Assembly (NCBI GenBank): GCA_020722685.1
Contig: DYKH01000037.1
Coordinates: forward strand, 1 to 41,686
Source of the DNA: Caldithrix sp.
GTDB lineage: Bacteria > KSB1 > UBA2214 > DYKH01
Reading direction: 5' to 3'
DNA length: 41,686 nt
Shown here: one piece after another, positions 1 through 8,061 of the stretch
Position numbering within the stretch: position 1 is the stretch's first letter
Layout: each line of letters starts with the position of its first letter
Program-made: the position numbers and the translations under genes
Notes under the pieces: generated by a model
Database searches by the model: none
Seen by the model: only the letters and a program-made list of their open reading frames with translations
Told to the model about the DNA's origin: nothing

Positions 1-502
1 CCAAAAGAATCAGCGCCGGCATGGCCCAGCTCGGATTTCCCAGCCAGTCGATGGGCGCGATGCCGATGAAAGAGAGTAGGTAGTTGATGACGCCAAAGTG
101 CGGGTGGTACAGATACCGCCAAACGACGGCCACCGCCACCAAAGTGGTCACCACCGGCATGAACAAAGCCAGGCGAAAAGCGCCTCGAAAGCGCAGCCAT
201 TTGGAGTTAAGAGCGAGGGCCGCGAAAAAGGCGACGGCGATGGTCAGCGGCGCACCTACCAGCACAAAGTAGCAAGTGTTGAGCATGGCCTTCCAGAACA
301 GCGGATCGGCCAGCAATTGGCGATAGTTCTGTAGAAAGACAAAGCGCGCCCAGGCAATTTGACCCAAAGAGTAGATGTCAAAATCGGTAAAGCTCATCAC
401 CAGAGCGGCGAGCACCGGCAGAAAGAAAAAGACCAACAGCGTCGCCAAGGCGGGTGTGAGGAAAAAGTACGGGGTATAGACTGTGCGTTTCGAATGGCTC
501 AT
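1..502 (-). CDS. Sugar ABC transporter permease, MalF/UgpA type (partial)
   Basis: Inner-membrane permease of a binding-protein-dependent carbohydrate importer. The ATG lies at 502 on the minus strand and the frame stays open to the window edge, so about 167 N-terminal residues are present and the C-terminal half, including the EAA loop, is missing. The protein starts MSHSKRTVYTPYFF and has a first membrane helix at about residues 12-34, then a periplasmic stretch with FLQNYRQLL, as is usual after TM1 in MalF/UgpA-like permeases. Further hydrophobic segments lie at about 75-97 and 107-127, followed by WRYLYHPHFGVINY. It starts 12 bases after the stop of the binding-protein gene and is surely cotranscribed with it from the operator near 1880. 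The second permease and ATPase are expected beyond the window. Substrate unknown. Confidence 0.9.
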   Translation of the reverse strand, partial: MSHSKRTVYTPYFFLTPALATLLVFFFLPVLAALVMSFTDFDIYSLGQIAWARFVFLQNYRQLLADPLFWKAMLNTCYFVLVGAPLTIAVAFFAALALNSKWLRFRGAFRLALFMPVVTTLVAVAVVWRYLYHPHFGVINYLLSFIGIAPIDWLGNPSWAMPALILL

Positions 503-514
503 CTTGCTGTGCAG

Positions 515-1840
515 TTAGTTAGGGCTCGGAGCTTGCAACCCGGAACTTGGAGCCTGGTCTATCAGCCCCTTTGCCAGCAGCCAGCGCCGCTTTTCCAAAA
601 TGCGATCCACGTCGCGATTCAACTGCCGCGCCATTTCTTCCAAAGACACTTGTCCGAAAATGACCCGTTCCAGGTGCTCCTGAATCTTGACGGCGATCTG
701 CTCCCATTCGGCAATTTTAGGAGTGGAAACCACGTTGTCCAACTGCTGGTAAAACGCCTGAATCTCCGCATCTGACTTGATCTCGGGGGCTTCCCAAGCC
801 GAGCGCACGGCGGGCAAATCGCGGGTGAGGCGGAAGAACTCGATCTGCGTCTCGGCTTGAGACAAGTATTCGACGAGCTTCCAGGCAGCCTGCGGATTCT
901 TGGTATTTTTGAAAATGACCAGACTCGATCCGCCGGCAGTAGAACTGCTGTACAGGTTTCGCGGCATGGGCGCGGTGCTCCACCTGCCGGTCAAATCCGC
1001 TGCCCGTTTACGCATCTCCTGCACGTCCCAGGGGCCGCTGATCATCATGGAGAAAAAACCAGTGGTGAAGCCCTGAAAGATGTTGATCACCTCGGTCATG
1101 TTGCGCGGCGCCAAGCCTTCGGCAAAGAATGTCGTGTAGAAACGCATGGCTTCCAAAGTGGCCGGCTCGTCGAAAGCGCCGTAGCAGTCGTTGTCGCGCA
1201 GCAGCCGTCCGCCGTTGGACAGAATCAAAATGACCGGGGCGCGCCACTCATTGAAAATGAGGGAAAAGAAAATGGCGTACTTTTTGTCCGCGCCCGCCTG
1301 CCCTTTGATTTTGCGAGACGCATCCAGCCATTCGTCCCAAGTGCACGGGGCGCGTTCGTATCCGACGGACGCCAAAATGTCCCGGCGGTAGAACAACACC
1401 CGGGTGTCCACATACCAGGGAATGCCATAAGGCCTTTCGCCGATGACGTTGGTGTTCCAAACGCCGTCAAAAAAGTCCTCCGGCTTGAGTGTGGAGGATT
1501 GTGCGGCCAGAGAATCCAAAGGCAGTAGGCCGCGCATGGCCTGAAATTCGGGAATCCAGGTATTGCCCAATTGGCAAACATCCGGCATCGAGCCACCAGC
1601 AAGAGCGGTCAGCAGCTTTTCGTGGGCCGACTGCCAGGGAATGGTTTGCACTCTGACTTTGATCTCGGGATGGCTCTGAGAAAAAGGAGGCAAAAGCTTT
1701 TCGACGGACTCCCCTTCGGCGCCCATGGCCCAGAAAGAGAGGTCGGTATGGTTGGATCTGTTCTTCCCGCAGGAAACAAAAGAGAAGGCCAGTGCTGAGA
1801 GAGAAACCAGAACAAAAAGGCGCGCGTGTGGAAGCGTCAT
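515..1840 (-). CDS. Sugar ABC transporter substrate-binding lipoprotein
   Basis: Extracytoplasmic solute-binding protein (family 1, as in MalE/UgpB) of 441 aa, a normal length for the family. It delivers a sugar or oligosaccharide to the downstream permease. The N-terminus is a lipoprotein signal: a basic start, a hydrophobic core at about residues 8-20, and Cys24 in FVSC. The mature part begins with LSFWAMGAEGE, then a region on the pattern of LLPPFSQSHPEIKV. Family-typical segments are the middle stretch around MMISGPWDVQEM and the C-terminal half with AAWKLVEYLSQAETQ. The start ATG at 1840 is the only sensible one after the signal peptide. A LacI-type palindrome sits 37-50 bases upstream, so expression is probably sugar-controlled. 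The ligand cannot be read from sequence. Confidence 0.93.
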   Translation of the reverse strand: MTLPHARLFVLVSLSALAFSFVSCGKNRSNHTDLSFWAMGAEGESVEKLLPPFSQSHPEIKVRVQTIPWQSAHEKLLTALAGGSMPDVCQLGNTWIPEFQAMRGLLPLDSLAAQSSTLKPEDFFDGVWNTNVIGERPYGIPWYVDTRVLFYRRDILASVGYERAPCTWDEWLDASRKIKGQAGADKKYAIFFSLIFNEWRAPVILILSNGGRLLRDNDCYGAFDEPATLEAMRFYTTFFAEGLAPRNMTEVINIFQGFTTGFFSMMISGPWDVQEMRKRAADLTGRWSTAPMPRNLYSSSTAGGSSLVIFKNTKNPQAAWKLVEYLSQAETQIEFFRLTRDLPAVRSAWEAPEIKSDAEIQAFYQQLDNVVSTPKIAEWEQIAVKIQEHLERVIFGQVSLEEMARQLNRDVDRILEKRRWLLAKGLIDQAPSSGLQAPSPN

Positions 1841-1876
1841 CTTTGCCCACTGTCAATTATGGATTTCAAACTACCA

Positions 1877-1890
1877 TGTAAACGCTTACA
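1877..1890. promoter_or_regulatory. LacI/CcpA-family operator (cre-like palindrome)
   Basis: TGTAAACGCTTACA is a 14-bp palindrome, with only the central C-G-C step deviating, and it fits the LacI-family consensus with central CG. It lies 37-50 bases before the start of the sugar-binding protein gene, where a repressor would cover the promoter. No LacI-family gene is in the window, so the regulator is elsewhere. Confidence 0.75.
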
Positions 1891-1958
1891 CAGAAATTTA
1901 GCTCTCCGCTCGTATTTTGTCAAGCGATTTTCTTGTTGGTTTGTGGAAATGGGGGTTT

Positions 1959-2016
1959 TAATTCTCCCTACCTTCCATCAGACTGTTTTGGAGAGCCACT
2001 ACTGGAGGGAGAATTA
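1959..2016. repeat. 11-bp perfect inverted repeat enclosing 36 bases
   Basis: TAATTCTCCCT at 1959-1969 is exactly complementary to AGGGAGAATTA at 2006-2016. The loop is long and there is no clean T-run, so a terminator is not convincing. It could be a regulatory hairpin or the ends of a tiny decayed element. It lies upstream of the sugar ABC genes, outside the operator. Confidence 0.5.
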
Positions 2017-2378
2017 TGGACTTTTGGTGAATGATTAGGTCTGCAATGCGCAGGCATGGGATTGACAACATCGCAACCAACGATTCTGAATTCGATCAGA
2101 TCGCTGAAATCGTTGTTTGGAAGCCAAGCATCTGAGAATAGCATTTGATCGATCCCGTTTAGACAAATAACAGGAAGGAGCGTTATCCAATGGCGTCATG
2201 CCCTCACTAACTCCTCAATGCCTGCTGATGCGGATGCATGATTTTAGTCTGTCCATTGTTGAACCGACTCATTCCCTGTACGGGGGACGTGCTCAAAAAT
2301 ACTCATAAAATCCTTTCCGCATGTTCCTGCCGTGTGCAACGAGTCTATCTTTGTCAGCGTCATCCCCCCAAGAACCTT
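2017..2378. other. Intergenic stretch without a recognisable gene
   Basis: No reading frame here has a start with a ribosome-binding site or a recognisable protein motif. A frame on the plus strand from 2238 is open for 95 codons but has no family resemblance and runs across the antisense of the FlgD-like remnant. I see no RNA gene or repeat. Confidence 0.5.
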
Positions 2379-2876
2379 TCACATCCTCACGACCTTAGCT
2401 ATTTGCGAAAAGGATCCTACTTTCATCACAATGAAAAAGACTCCCGCGTCCGGCCTCTGCCCTTCCTCGTCATGTCCATCCCACACGACCTGATGCTGGC
2501 CGACGCCAACATAGTGGTTTTGTAAATGGCGGCTCTTTTGTTCCAGCATATTGTAGATGTCCAACTCCACTGAACGGCCATGCGGGAGAGCAAAGGTGAT
2601 ACAGGTCGAGCCGGAAAGAGATTTCGAAAAAGCCCGCTACAAGGAATAGTCGGCCGGAAGCGAGTTCTTGAATTCAGTGGTGCCCGTGGCGATGATGGCT
2701 TCGCTACCGGCCATGAGCCGCAAAAGGGTTTTGCCGTCATACCCCGACCCCTCCAAAGCCAGCCGATCCGTTTCCAACCAGTCCCAGACCTGCCCGGAAT
2801 AGAGCGAAAGCTGCTTGAGATGAATCGGCTGGACTGCTGATTTGGTAAACTGCCATATATTTTCAGCTAAAAATAC
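2379..2876 (-). pseudogene. Remnant of a FlgD-like C-terminal (T9SS-style sorting) domain
   Basis: Read on the minus strand in one frame, the region gives a degraded linker and then the C-terminal immunoglobulin-like FlgD domain that ends many secreted FCB-group proteins. Visible pieces are NSLPADYSL, an in-frame TAG at 2638-2640, ITFALPHGRSVELDIYNM, HQVVWDGHDEEGQ and a final GVFFIVMKVGSFSQIAK before the stop. In intact proteins the segment after PADYSL would read like QNYPNPFNP; here it is the unrelated RAFSKSLSGST. The frame is closed upstream by TGA at 2877-2879, so the body of the protein is absent. This is the tail of a once large exported protein. It shows that the organism has, or had, proteins with this C-terminal module; whether a type IX system exists cannot be seen. 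Confidence 0.75.
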
Positions 2877-3061
2877 TCAGACGTTGTGGCTATCTTAAGA
2901 GCGTCGTTCCCGTCTTTTAGTCCCGTCTAGACCTTGTGCTATCTACCGAAAATCGGAGAAGAACCAAGAATCTCCGAGAATTCAATAATAAAATCTGTTG
3001 GCTTTTTGGATTTTCTTTTCTATAATTATGCGCCGTTTGGGACAAAGACGAGGCCGATCTC

Positions 3062-3859
3062 ATGAAGACATTGACGCTGGTGAGGCATGCGAAAGCCGTG
3101 CCGAGAAGTCAGGGTATAGGGGATATGAAGCGATCTCTGGTGCGGGCAGGAAGAGTCGATGCACGGATTCTGGCCAGGCGCGCAAAAAGTAAGGGCATCA
3201 TCCCGGAGGTGTTATTCTCCAGTCCTGCCAACCGTGCGGTGGAAACTGCGCAAATATTTGCCGAAGAGTTTCGGTATCCCTTCGAGAGCATCGTTCTCAA
3301 AGATGCGATTTATGACGAGGGTGAATTGGCGCTGCTGGACCTGGTTCGTAATCTGGACGATCAATACGATTCGGTTATGATTTTTGGGCATAATCCGAGT
3401 CTGACTGATTTTGCAGCCATTTTGGTTAAAGACTTTACCGAGAACATTCCCAAGTCCGGTATTGTTTGCATCACCTTCAAGAGCAAGCAATGGAGCAAGG
3501 TCGCTGCGGGCAAGGGCAAGATCAAGGAATTCGACGCTCCGTCGCCAAGAGAGCGCAAGGCGGAGACTCTCAAAGCGCTGGGCAAAGACGTGCAGACGAT
3601 ACTCGCGCAAGAAATCGAGAGCACCTTGAGAGACATCAATCCGGCAGCCGTGGAAAAAATGTCCAAGGTAATCTTGAAGCTGAGCAAACGAATATCAAAG
3701 TCTTTTGTCAGAATCATCAAGACGGAAAAGCCCGAGCCGGCGACGGGCGCAAAGGCAAATGTCAAGCAGTCCCAAGCAGATAATAAGGGCAAGACGGCCA
3801 TAAGAGACAAAGCTGCCAAGACTCGCGCCCGGGACTATGATAAAGAAACAACTTCCTAA
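3062..3859 (+). CDS. sixA: SixA-type phosphohistidine phosphatase with basic C-terminal tail
   Basis: Cytoplasmic histidine-phosphatase-superfamily enzyme of 265 aa. Residues 1-155 form a SixA domain: LVRHAK at the N-terminus with catalytic Arg8-His9, the second arginine motif SSPANRAVET (Arg58), and the second catalytic histidine in FGHNPSL (His110). SixA removes phosphate from histidine in phosphorelay proteins. Ordinary SixA proteins are about 160 aa. Here a further 110 residues follow, helical at first (about 170-215) and then Lys/Ala-rich and probably disordered to the end. The tail has no domain I recognise and may bind nucleic acid or a partner. The gene is isolated, with the thiamin operon starting 170 bases downstream. 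Start choice rests on the RHAK motif lying at the N-terminus. Confidence 0.88.
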   Translation: MKTLTLVRHAKAVPRSQGIGDMKRSLVRAGRVDARILARRAKSKGIIPEVLFSSPANRAVETAQIFAEEFRYPFESIVLKDAIYDEGELALLDLVRNLDDQYDSVMIFGHNPSLTDFAAILVKDFTENIPKSGIVCITFKSKQWSKVAAGKGKIKEFDAPSPRERKAETLKALGKDVQTILAQEIESTLRDINPAAVEKMSKVILKLSKRISKSFVRIIKTEKPEPATGAKANVKQSQADNKGKTAIRDKAAKTRARDYDKETTS

Positions 3860-4031
3860 ATCGCATCGATTGGATGGATGTTTCGGCGCGAAAACAGATG
3901 GATCGAAGGCGCATCCGCCGCTGCGTTGCTGTCATTAGCGTTGCGCGGAATATTCCCAAAAGCAGGCTTGTTTGGCTGAATAGTATGTTGGCGAACTTGT
4001 GAAGGATGAATGTTGAAACCTGATCGATGAC

Positions 4032-4113
4032 AATCCTAAGGGGTGCTTATCCCGCCGGATAGGCTGAGAGTATACCCTTTGAACCTGACCTGGATAATCC
4101 CAGCGTAGGGATG
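4032..4113 (+). promoter_or_regulatory. TPP riboswitch (THI element)
   Basis: The conserved thiamin pyrophosphate aptamer is plain: GGGGTGC at 4040-4046, GGCTGAGAG at 4062-4070, ACCCTTTGAACCTGA at 4074-4088 and TGGATAAT-CCAGCGTAGGGA at 4091-4111. The P1 helix pairs about 4032-4038 with 4106-4112. It lies before the thiamin operon and feeds the terminator at 4143-4175. The expected behaviour is that bound TPP favours termination. Confidence 0.97.
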
Positions 4114-4142
4114 CGGACTGAATTCGTTTTACTGGTGTTTGA

Positions 4143-4175
4143 AAACCGTTCCAAATCGCTGGAGCGGTTTTTTTT
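4143..4175 (+). terminator. Intrinsic terminator, expression platform of the TPP riboswitch
   Basis: AAACCGTTCC (4143-4152) pairs with GGAGCGGTTT (4161-4170) across an 8-base loop, with one G-U pair, and the T-run continues to 4175. It stands 30 bases after the aptamer and about 145 bases before the first gene, so control is transcriptional. Confidence 0.92.
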
Positions 4176-4320
4176 GCCGGTCACAATGATAAGTGAGAGT
4201 CATTTTGACAGTAGAACAAGATACATTCTGGTTCAATTGTCGTTTGCTGCTCCTTTACATTGAGACGCTGAGGGGTAATGCCATTGCGGTTATATAAAAA
4301 GATAGACTTGGAGGAATTCA

Positions 4321-5391
4321 ATGAAATCTGAACTGCCGGAGATCGGGAAAATTTCGCCGGAGATTTTCGATCAAGTGATCCTCACTCAGCTTGGACGAAA
4401 GCGCCGGGAAGTCATCATTGGCCCCCAGCACGGCGTTGATGTCGGCGTCGTGGATTTGGGCAACGGTCAAGTGATGGTCACCACCACTGACCCTATTTTT
4501 GTCGTGCCGCCCTACGGCTGGGAGCGATCTGCCTGGTTCGCGGTGCATATTCTCGCCTCGGATGCGGCTACTTCGGGCTTGACCCCAAGCTACATAACTC
4601 TGGACCTGAACCTGCCGCTTTCTATCACCCGCGAACAGTTAGAGACGCTGTGGAACGTCATTCATCGTGAATGCGACAAGATCGGCATGGCGGTCATTTC
4701 CGGCCATACCGGACGCTACGAGGGCTGCGAGTATCCGATGATCGGCGGGGCGACAGTGATCTGTGTCGGCGCCAAGGACAAGTTCGTGACCCCGACCATG
4801 GCGCGAGCGGGCGACGCGATCCTCATCACCAAAGGCGCGGCGATCGAAGCCTCGGGACTCTTTGCCGTGACCTTTCCGCACAAAGTGGCCGAGAAATATG
4901 GGGAGCCATTCGCCAAAGAGGCGGAAAAGATCTTTTGGGAAATGTCGGTGGTCGAGGATGCCTTGACGGCGGTGCAAGTGGGCGTCCGCGATGCCGGCGT
5001 AACGGCCATGCACGACGCCACCGAATGCGGCGTCTGGGGAGGATTGTTTGAAGTGGCGCAGGCCTCTAAAGTGGGTATGATCGTCGAAAAAGACAAGATC
5101 ATCCTGCAAGAAGCGGTGAAAAAGGTGTGTGACCTGTTTGGCATCGATCCCTACTCCTCCATCAGCGAAGGGACGCTGATTATCACCTGCCGGCCGAACA
5201 AAGCGAATGAAGTGGTTCGGCGCTTGCAGGATAAGGGTATTCCGGCCAGCATCGTCGGCGAAGTGGTTCCGCAAGAAAAGGGGATGCAATATTACGAGCA
5301 CGGTAAATCCCAGACCCTTGAGCATCCCCGTGTCGATCCGTTCTGGGCAGCGTTCGGCAAAGCCGCGTCCCAAGGAAAAGGCAGCCAATGA
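4321..5391 (+). CDS. AIR-synthase/HypE-like protein of the thiamin operon
   Basis: A 356-aa member of the PurM/HypE/ThiL/SelD ATP-binding superfamily. The N-terminal half contains VMVTTTDPIFVVPPYGW and AVHILASDAATSG, matching the ATP-site strand of the fold. GGATVICVG and DAILITKGAAIEASGL mark the domain junction, and the C-terminal half has HDATECGVWGGLFEVA and a HypE-like SEGTLIITC. It is closer in look to HypE than to classical ThiL and lacks the usual GDDAAV signature, having GVDVGVV instead. As first gene after a TPP riboswitch, followed by tenA, thiE and thiD, it is a strong candidate for the step from thiamin phosphate to the diphosphate, or another thiamin kinase step. That is inference from context. 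GGAGG at 4310-4314 supports the start. No hydrogenase genes are near. Confidence 0.85.
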   Translation: MKSELPEIGKISPEIFDQVILTQLGRKRREVIIGPQHGVDVGVVDLGNGQVMVTTTDPIFVVPPYGWERSAWFAVHILASDAATSGLTPSYITLDLNLPLSITREQLETLWNVIHRECDKIGMAVISGHTGRYEGCEYPMIGGATVICVGAKDKFVTPTMARAGDAILITKGAAIEASGLFAVTFPHKVAEKYGEPFAKEAEKIFWEMSVVEDALTAVQVGVRDAGVTAMHDATECGVWGGLFEVAQASKVGMIVEKDKIILQEAVKKVCDLFGIDPYSSISEGTLIITCRPNKANEVVRRLQDKGIPASIVGEVVPQEKGMQYYEHGKSQTLEHPRVDPFWAAFGKAASQGKGSQ

Positions 5392-5495
5392 TGGGCCGGG
5401 GTTCTCTTGCCGCCAGCTTGTCATGACGCCGCGTCGAGCAACTGATGATGAACAAAATGCCAACCCACAAATGTCTGGAGGAAGGAGGATAGTGC

Positions 5496-6182
5496 ATGTC
5501 ACCTACCGCATTTAGCGCACAAATCAGACGACGGACCAAACCTCTGTGGTCGGCCATCATACGGCACCCTTTTGTTAGGGGCATTGGCGATGGGACGCTT
5601 TCCCGGGATCGCTACATTTTTTTTCTAAAACAGGATTACATTTACCTGATCGAATTCAGTCGCGTGTTTGCTTTGGCAGCGGCCAAGGGGCAAAAGCTTC
5701 CGGACATGGAGTACCTTGCTGTTCTGCTTAATGCTACGCTCAATACCGAAATGGAGCTACACCGCAACACGTGCGCCGAATTTGGTATGAAGGCGGAGGA
5801 ACTGGAAAAGACAGAACCCGCGCTTATCACCACCGCCTATACCAATCTACTGATCAGGACCTGCTACGAAGGGACCCTGACGGAAATTCTATCGGTGCTT
5901 CTGCCGTGTGCTGCGGGCTATGTGGAAATCGGCCAGCGTTTGCAAGCTCAAGGGCTGCCGGCGGACCCGCACTACCGCAATTGGGTCGAGACCTATGCGT
6001 CGAACGAGTTTGCCGAGTTTGCCGGCTGGCTTGGCGCCCGCTTGGATGTTCTGGCGCAAAGCGGATCTGAGGAGCAAAAAGAGTCCTGGTATCGGCTTTA
6101 CTTGGCAAGTAGCCGGTTTGAGTTCCTTTTTTTTGAGATGAGCTGGAACATGGAAATTTGGCCGGCAGCGTTGCCACTCTGA
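5496..6182 (+). CDS. tenA: Aminopyrimidine aminohydrolase TenA
   Basis: Thiaminase II-family enzyme of 228 aa. It hydrolyses aminopyrimidines from damaged thiamin to hydroxymethylpyrimidine for reuse. It is all-helical and cytoplasmic. The active-site set known from the Bacillus enzyme can be read here: Asp47 in FLKQDY, Tyr115 in TTAYTNLL, the nucleophile Cys138 in LLPCAAGYVEIG, Tyr142 in the same motif, and Glu214 in LFFEMSW. The presence of the cysteine places it in the TenA_C branch. A strong GGAGGAAGGAGG sequence precedes the ATG. It is the second gene of the riboswitch-controlled operon, about 100 bases after the HypE-like gene. Confidence 0.95.
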   Translation: MSPTAFSAQIRRRTKPLWSAIIRHPFVRGIGDGTLSRDRYIFFLKQDYIYLIEFSRVFALAAAKGQKLPDMEYLAVLLNATLNTEMELHRNTCAEFGMKAEELEKTEPALITTAYTNLLIRTCYEGTLTEILSVLLPCAAGYVEIGQRLQAQGLPADPHYRNWVETYASNEFAEFAGWLGARLDVLAQSGSEEQKESWYRLYLASSRFEFLFFEMSWNMEIWPAALPL

Positions 6183-6193
6183 GAATAACCGCC

Positions 6194-6215
6194 GTAGGAG
6201 GCGTCTCCCGACGCC
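6194..6215 (+). repeat. REP-like palindrome with GTAG head
   Basis: GTAG (6194-6197), GA, then stem GGCGTC / GACGCC around the loop TCCC. The same element, with one base changed in the loop, occurs on the opposite strand at 40466-40487, including the flanking GCC. The tetranucleotide head plus palindrome is the form of REP sequences moved by RAYT transposases. It sits between tenA and thiE. Confidence 0.75.
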
Positions 6216-6242
6216 AAATTCTGCCTTAAGGGTAAAAGAAAA

Positions 6243-6905
6243 GTGAACAAGATCCTACCCAAAGCCCCGTCAGAATGGCGGCTTTACATCATAACCGATG
6301 AAGTGCTGGCCAAAGGCCGCTCCCATGCAGAAATCGCACGCGCCGCCATCGCCGGGGGAGCAGACGTCATTCAACTGCGGGACAAATCGGCTTCTTCCCG
6401 AAAACTGTATGAGACGGCAAAAGTGATTCGTGAGCTAACCCGGCAAGCGCACATTCCTTTCATCGTCAATGACCGCCTAGATATTGCTCTTGCCTGCGAT
6501 GCGGATGGACTGCACGTGGGACAGGAAGATTTGCCGGCGCCATTGGCAAGAAGGCTTTTGGGGCCTGACAGAATCCTTGGCGTTTCTGCAACGACTCTGG
6601 AACAAGCTCTGCAAGCCGAGCGGGACGGGGCAGACTATCTTGGCGTTGGCCCAGTATTCGAGGCGCGCGGCACCAAGCCGGATGCCGGTGAGCCGCTGGG
6701 ATTGGACTTGGTGAGATCAGTTCATCGTCATTGCCAAAAGCCGATTGTGGCGATTGGGGGAATCAATCACGAGAACGTCGGGCGGGTGATAAAGGCGGGA
6801 GCGGATGCGGCGGCAGTGATTTCTGCGGTGGTGGCGGCCGAGGATATTGAGGAAGCAGTTCGGTCGTTGCGCAAGGCGGTTGAGGAGGAGTACGAGCAAG
6901 AGTAG
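6243..6905 (+). CDS. thiE: Thiamin-phosphate synthase ThiE
   Basis: TIM-barrel enzyme of 220 aa that joins HMP-diphosphate and thiazole phosphate to thiamin phosphate. Family motifs appear in order: VIQLRDKSAS, FIVNDRLDIALA, DGLHVGQEDLP, GVSATT, a phosphate-binding DYLGVGPVFEARGTKPDAG and VAIGGIN. It begins with GTG at 6243 and has no strong ribosome-binding site, so it may be translated at a low level. It is the third gene of the thiamin operon. Its stop codon is the first word of the hexamer array that separates it from thiD. Confidence 0.96.
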   Translation: MNKILPKAPSEWRLYIITDEVLAKGRSHAEIARAAIAGGADVIQLRDKSASSRKLYETAKVIRELTRQAHIPFIVNDRLDIALACDADGLHVGQEDLPAPLARRLLGPDRILGVSATTLEQALQAERDGADYLGVGPVFEARGTKPDAGEPLGLDLVRSVHRHCQKPIVAIGGINHENVGRVIKAGADAAAVISAVVAAEDIEEAVRSLRKAVEEEYEQE

Positions 6906-6956
6906 GATTAGGATTAGGATTAAGATTAAGATTAAGAATAGGATTAAGATTAAGAG
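6903..6956 (+). repeat. Hexanucleotide tandem array (TARGAT)9
   Basis: Nine in-phase 6-bp units, mostly TAGGAT or TAAGAT, run from the thiE stop codon to the ribosome-binding site of thiD. Only two units differ from the consensus, at the last base. Such an array could vary in copy number and alter spacing within the operon. Confidence 0.9.
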
Positions 6957-6965
6957 AGGAAGGAT

Positions 6966-7778
6966 ATGGGAGATATGCTTATTCCTAAGGCGTTGACGAT
7001 TGCGGGATCGGATAGCGGGGGAGGAGCCGGAATTCAGGCGGACATCAAGACATTCACCGCCTTTGGCGTTTATGGGATGTCGGCCATCACCGCCATAACC
7101 GCGCAGAATACGGTCGGCGTTCAGCTTGTTTACGACCTACCGGTCGAGATTGTGGTGGAACAGATTAAGAGTATTGCCATGGATATTCGTCCGGATGCGG
7201 TCAAGACGGGGATGCTCAGCAGTTCATCCATCGTGAATGTGGTTGCGGATGGCATTGCGAGATATGGCCTGCCGAATGTTGTCGTGGACCCGGTGATGGT
7301 CGCCAAGAGCGGCGATCCGCTGCTTTCTGAATCCGCCCGAATTACCGTAAGAGAGCGGATGCTGCCTATCGCAACGGTTATCACTCCCAATCTTTTTGAG
7401 GCCGAAGTGCTGTTGGGCCAGAAAATCAAGACGGTTGACGACATGAAAGCGGCGGCTGCTGAGCTGAAAAAGAGCGGCTGTGAATGGGTGGTTCTCAAAG
7501 GCGGACATTTGCAGGGCGAAACCGAAGCGATTGACGTGGTCTATGACGGCAAGGAATTTCATCTGGTCAAGTCGCCGCGTTTCGATACTCCGCATACGCA
7601 CGGAACCGGCTGCACGTTTTCTTCCGCTATTGCCGCCGGCTTGGCAAAGGGCTATGCGCCTTTGCCGGCTATTAGAGCCGCAAAAGCGTACATCTCCGCC
7701 GCCATTCAGGCCGGCCTGAATATCGGCAAAGGCCGGGGACCGACCAATCACTTGGTTGGTATTGAGAGCAAGTGGTAG
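6966..7778 (+). CDS. thiD: Hydroxymethylpyrimidine/phosphomethylpyrimidine kinase ThiD
   Basis: Ribokinase-fold enzyme of 270 aa that phosphorylates HMP twice to HMP-diphosphate, the ThiE substrate. Motifs: GSDSGGGAGIQADIKTF near the N-terminus, KTGMLSS, VDPVMVAKSGDPLL, TPNLFEAE and the anion hole HGTGCTFSSAIAAGLAKG. The ATG at 6966 follows GAGGAAGG closely; a second ATG four codons on is possible. With TenA and ThiE it completes salvage of the pyrimidine half of thiamin. No thiC, thiG or thiM is in the window, so the thiazole source is not seen. Confidence 0.96.
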   Translation: MGDMLIPKALTIAGSDSGGGAGIQADIKTFTAFGVYGMSAITAITAQNTVGVQLVYDLPVEIVVEQIKSIAMDIRPDAVKTGMLSSSSIVNVVADGIARYGLPNVVVDPVMVAKSGDPLLSESARITVRERMLPIATVITPNLFEAEVLLGQKIKTVDDMKAAAAELKKSGCEWVVLKGGHLQGETEAIDVVYDGKEFHLVKSPRFDTPHTHGTGCTFSSAIAAGLAKGYAPLPAIRAAKAYISAAIQAGLNIGKGRGPTNHLVGIESKW

Positions 7779-7820
7779 AGCTTGTCAATGGTGTCAAATT
7801 TCAAGGTCTTCAAGCAATAG

Positions 7821-7918
7821 AGCGATCAGCGGCCAGCAGTCAGAGGGCGGTGACCACCTGTTCCTGACGGCTGACCGCTGACTGCCGACCGCTGCCCGCC
7901 CTCTTTGAACCGCCAACC
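7821..7918. repeat. Degenerate 7-bp array (GCTGACC-like words)
   Basis: Fourteen consecutive heptamers stay in phase, such as AGCGATC, AGCGGCC, AGCAGTC, GCTGACC, GCTGACT, GCCGACC and GCCAACC. Individual words drift, but the 7-bp period is kept exactly. It lies between thiD and the small membrane-protein gene, a gap of about 280 bases otherwise without features. Confidence 0.75.
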
Positions 7919-8061
7919 GCTACATCATGTTTTCATTTGCAATTCTCCCTACAATTTGGTAACATCGTGCGCAAAAAATGTAGAGTCGCTCAGATAGTGG
8001 TAGCTTGTTCCCCTGTCGACGAATTCTGCGATCATCGAAAAGAACCGAGGGAGTGTGCCTT

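Noticed and set aside
2238..2525. Plus-strand 95-codon frame
   Set aside because: No ribosome-binding site or motif, and it overlaps the antisense of the FlgD-like remnant.
4639..5502. Long open frame on the minus strand (287 codons)
   Set aside because: It is antisense to the HypE-like gene, which has clear family motifs and a ribosome-binding site; the antisense product has no recognisable motif.
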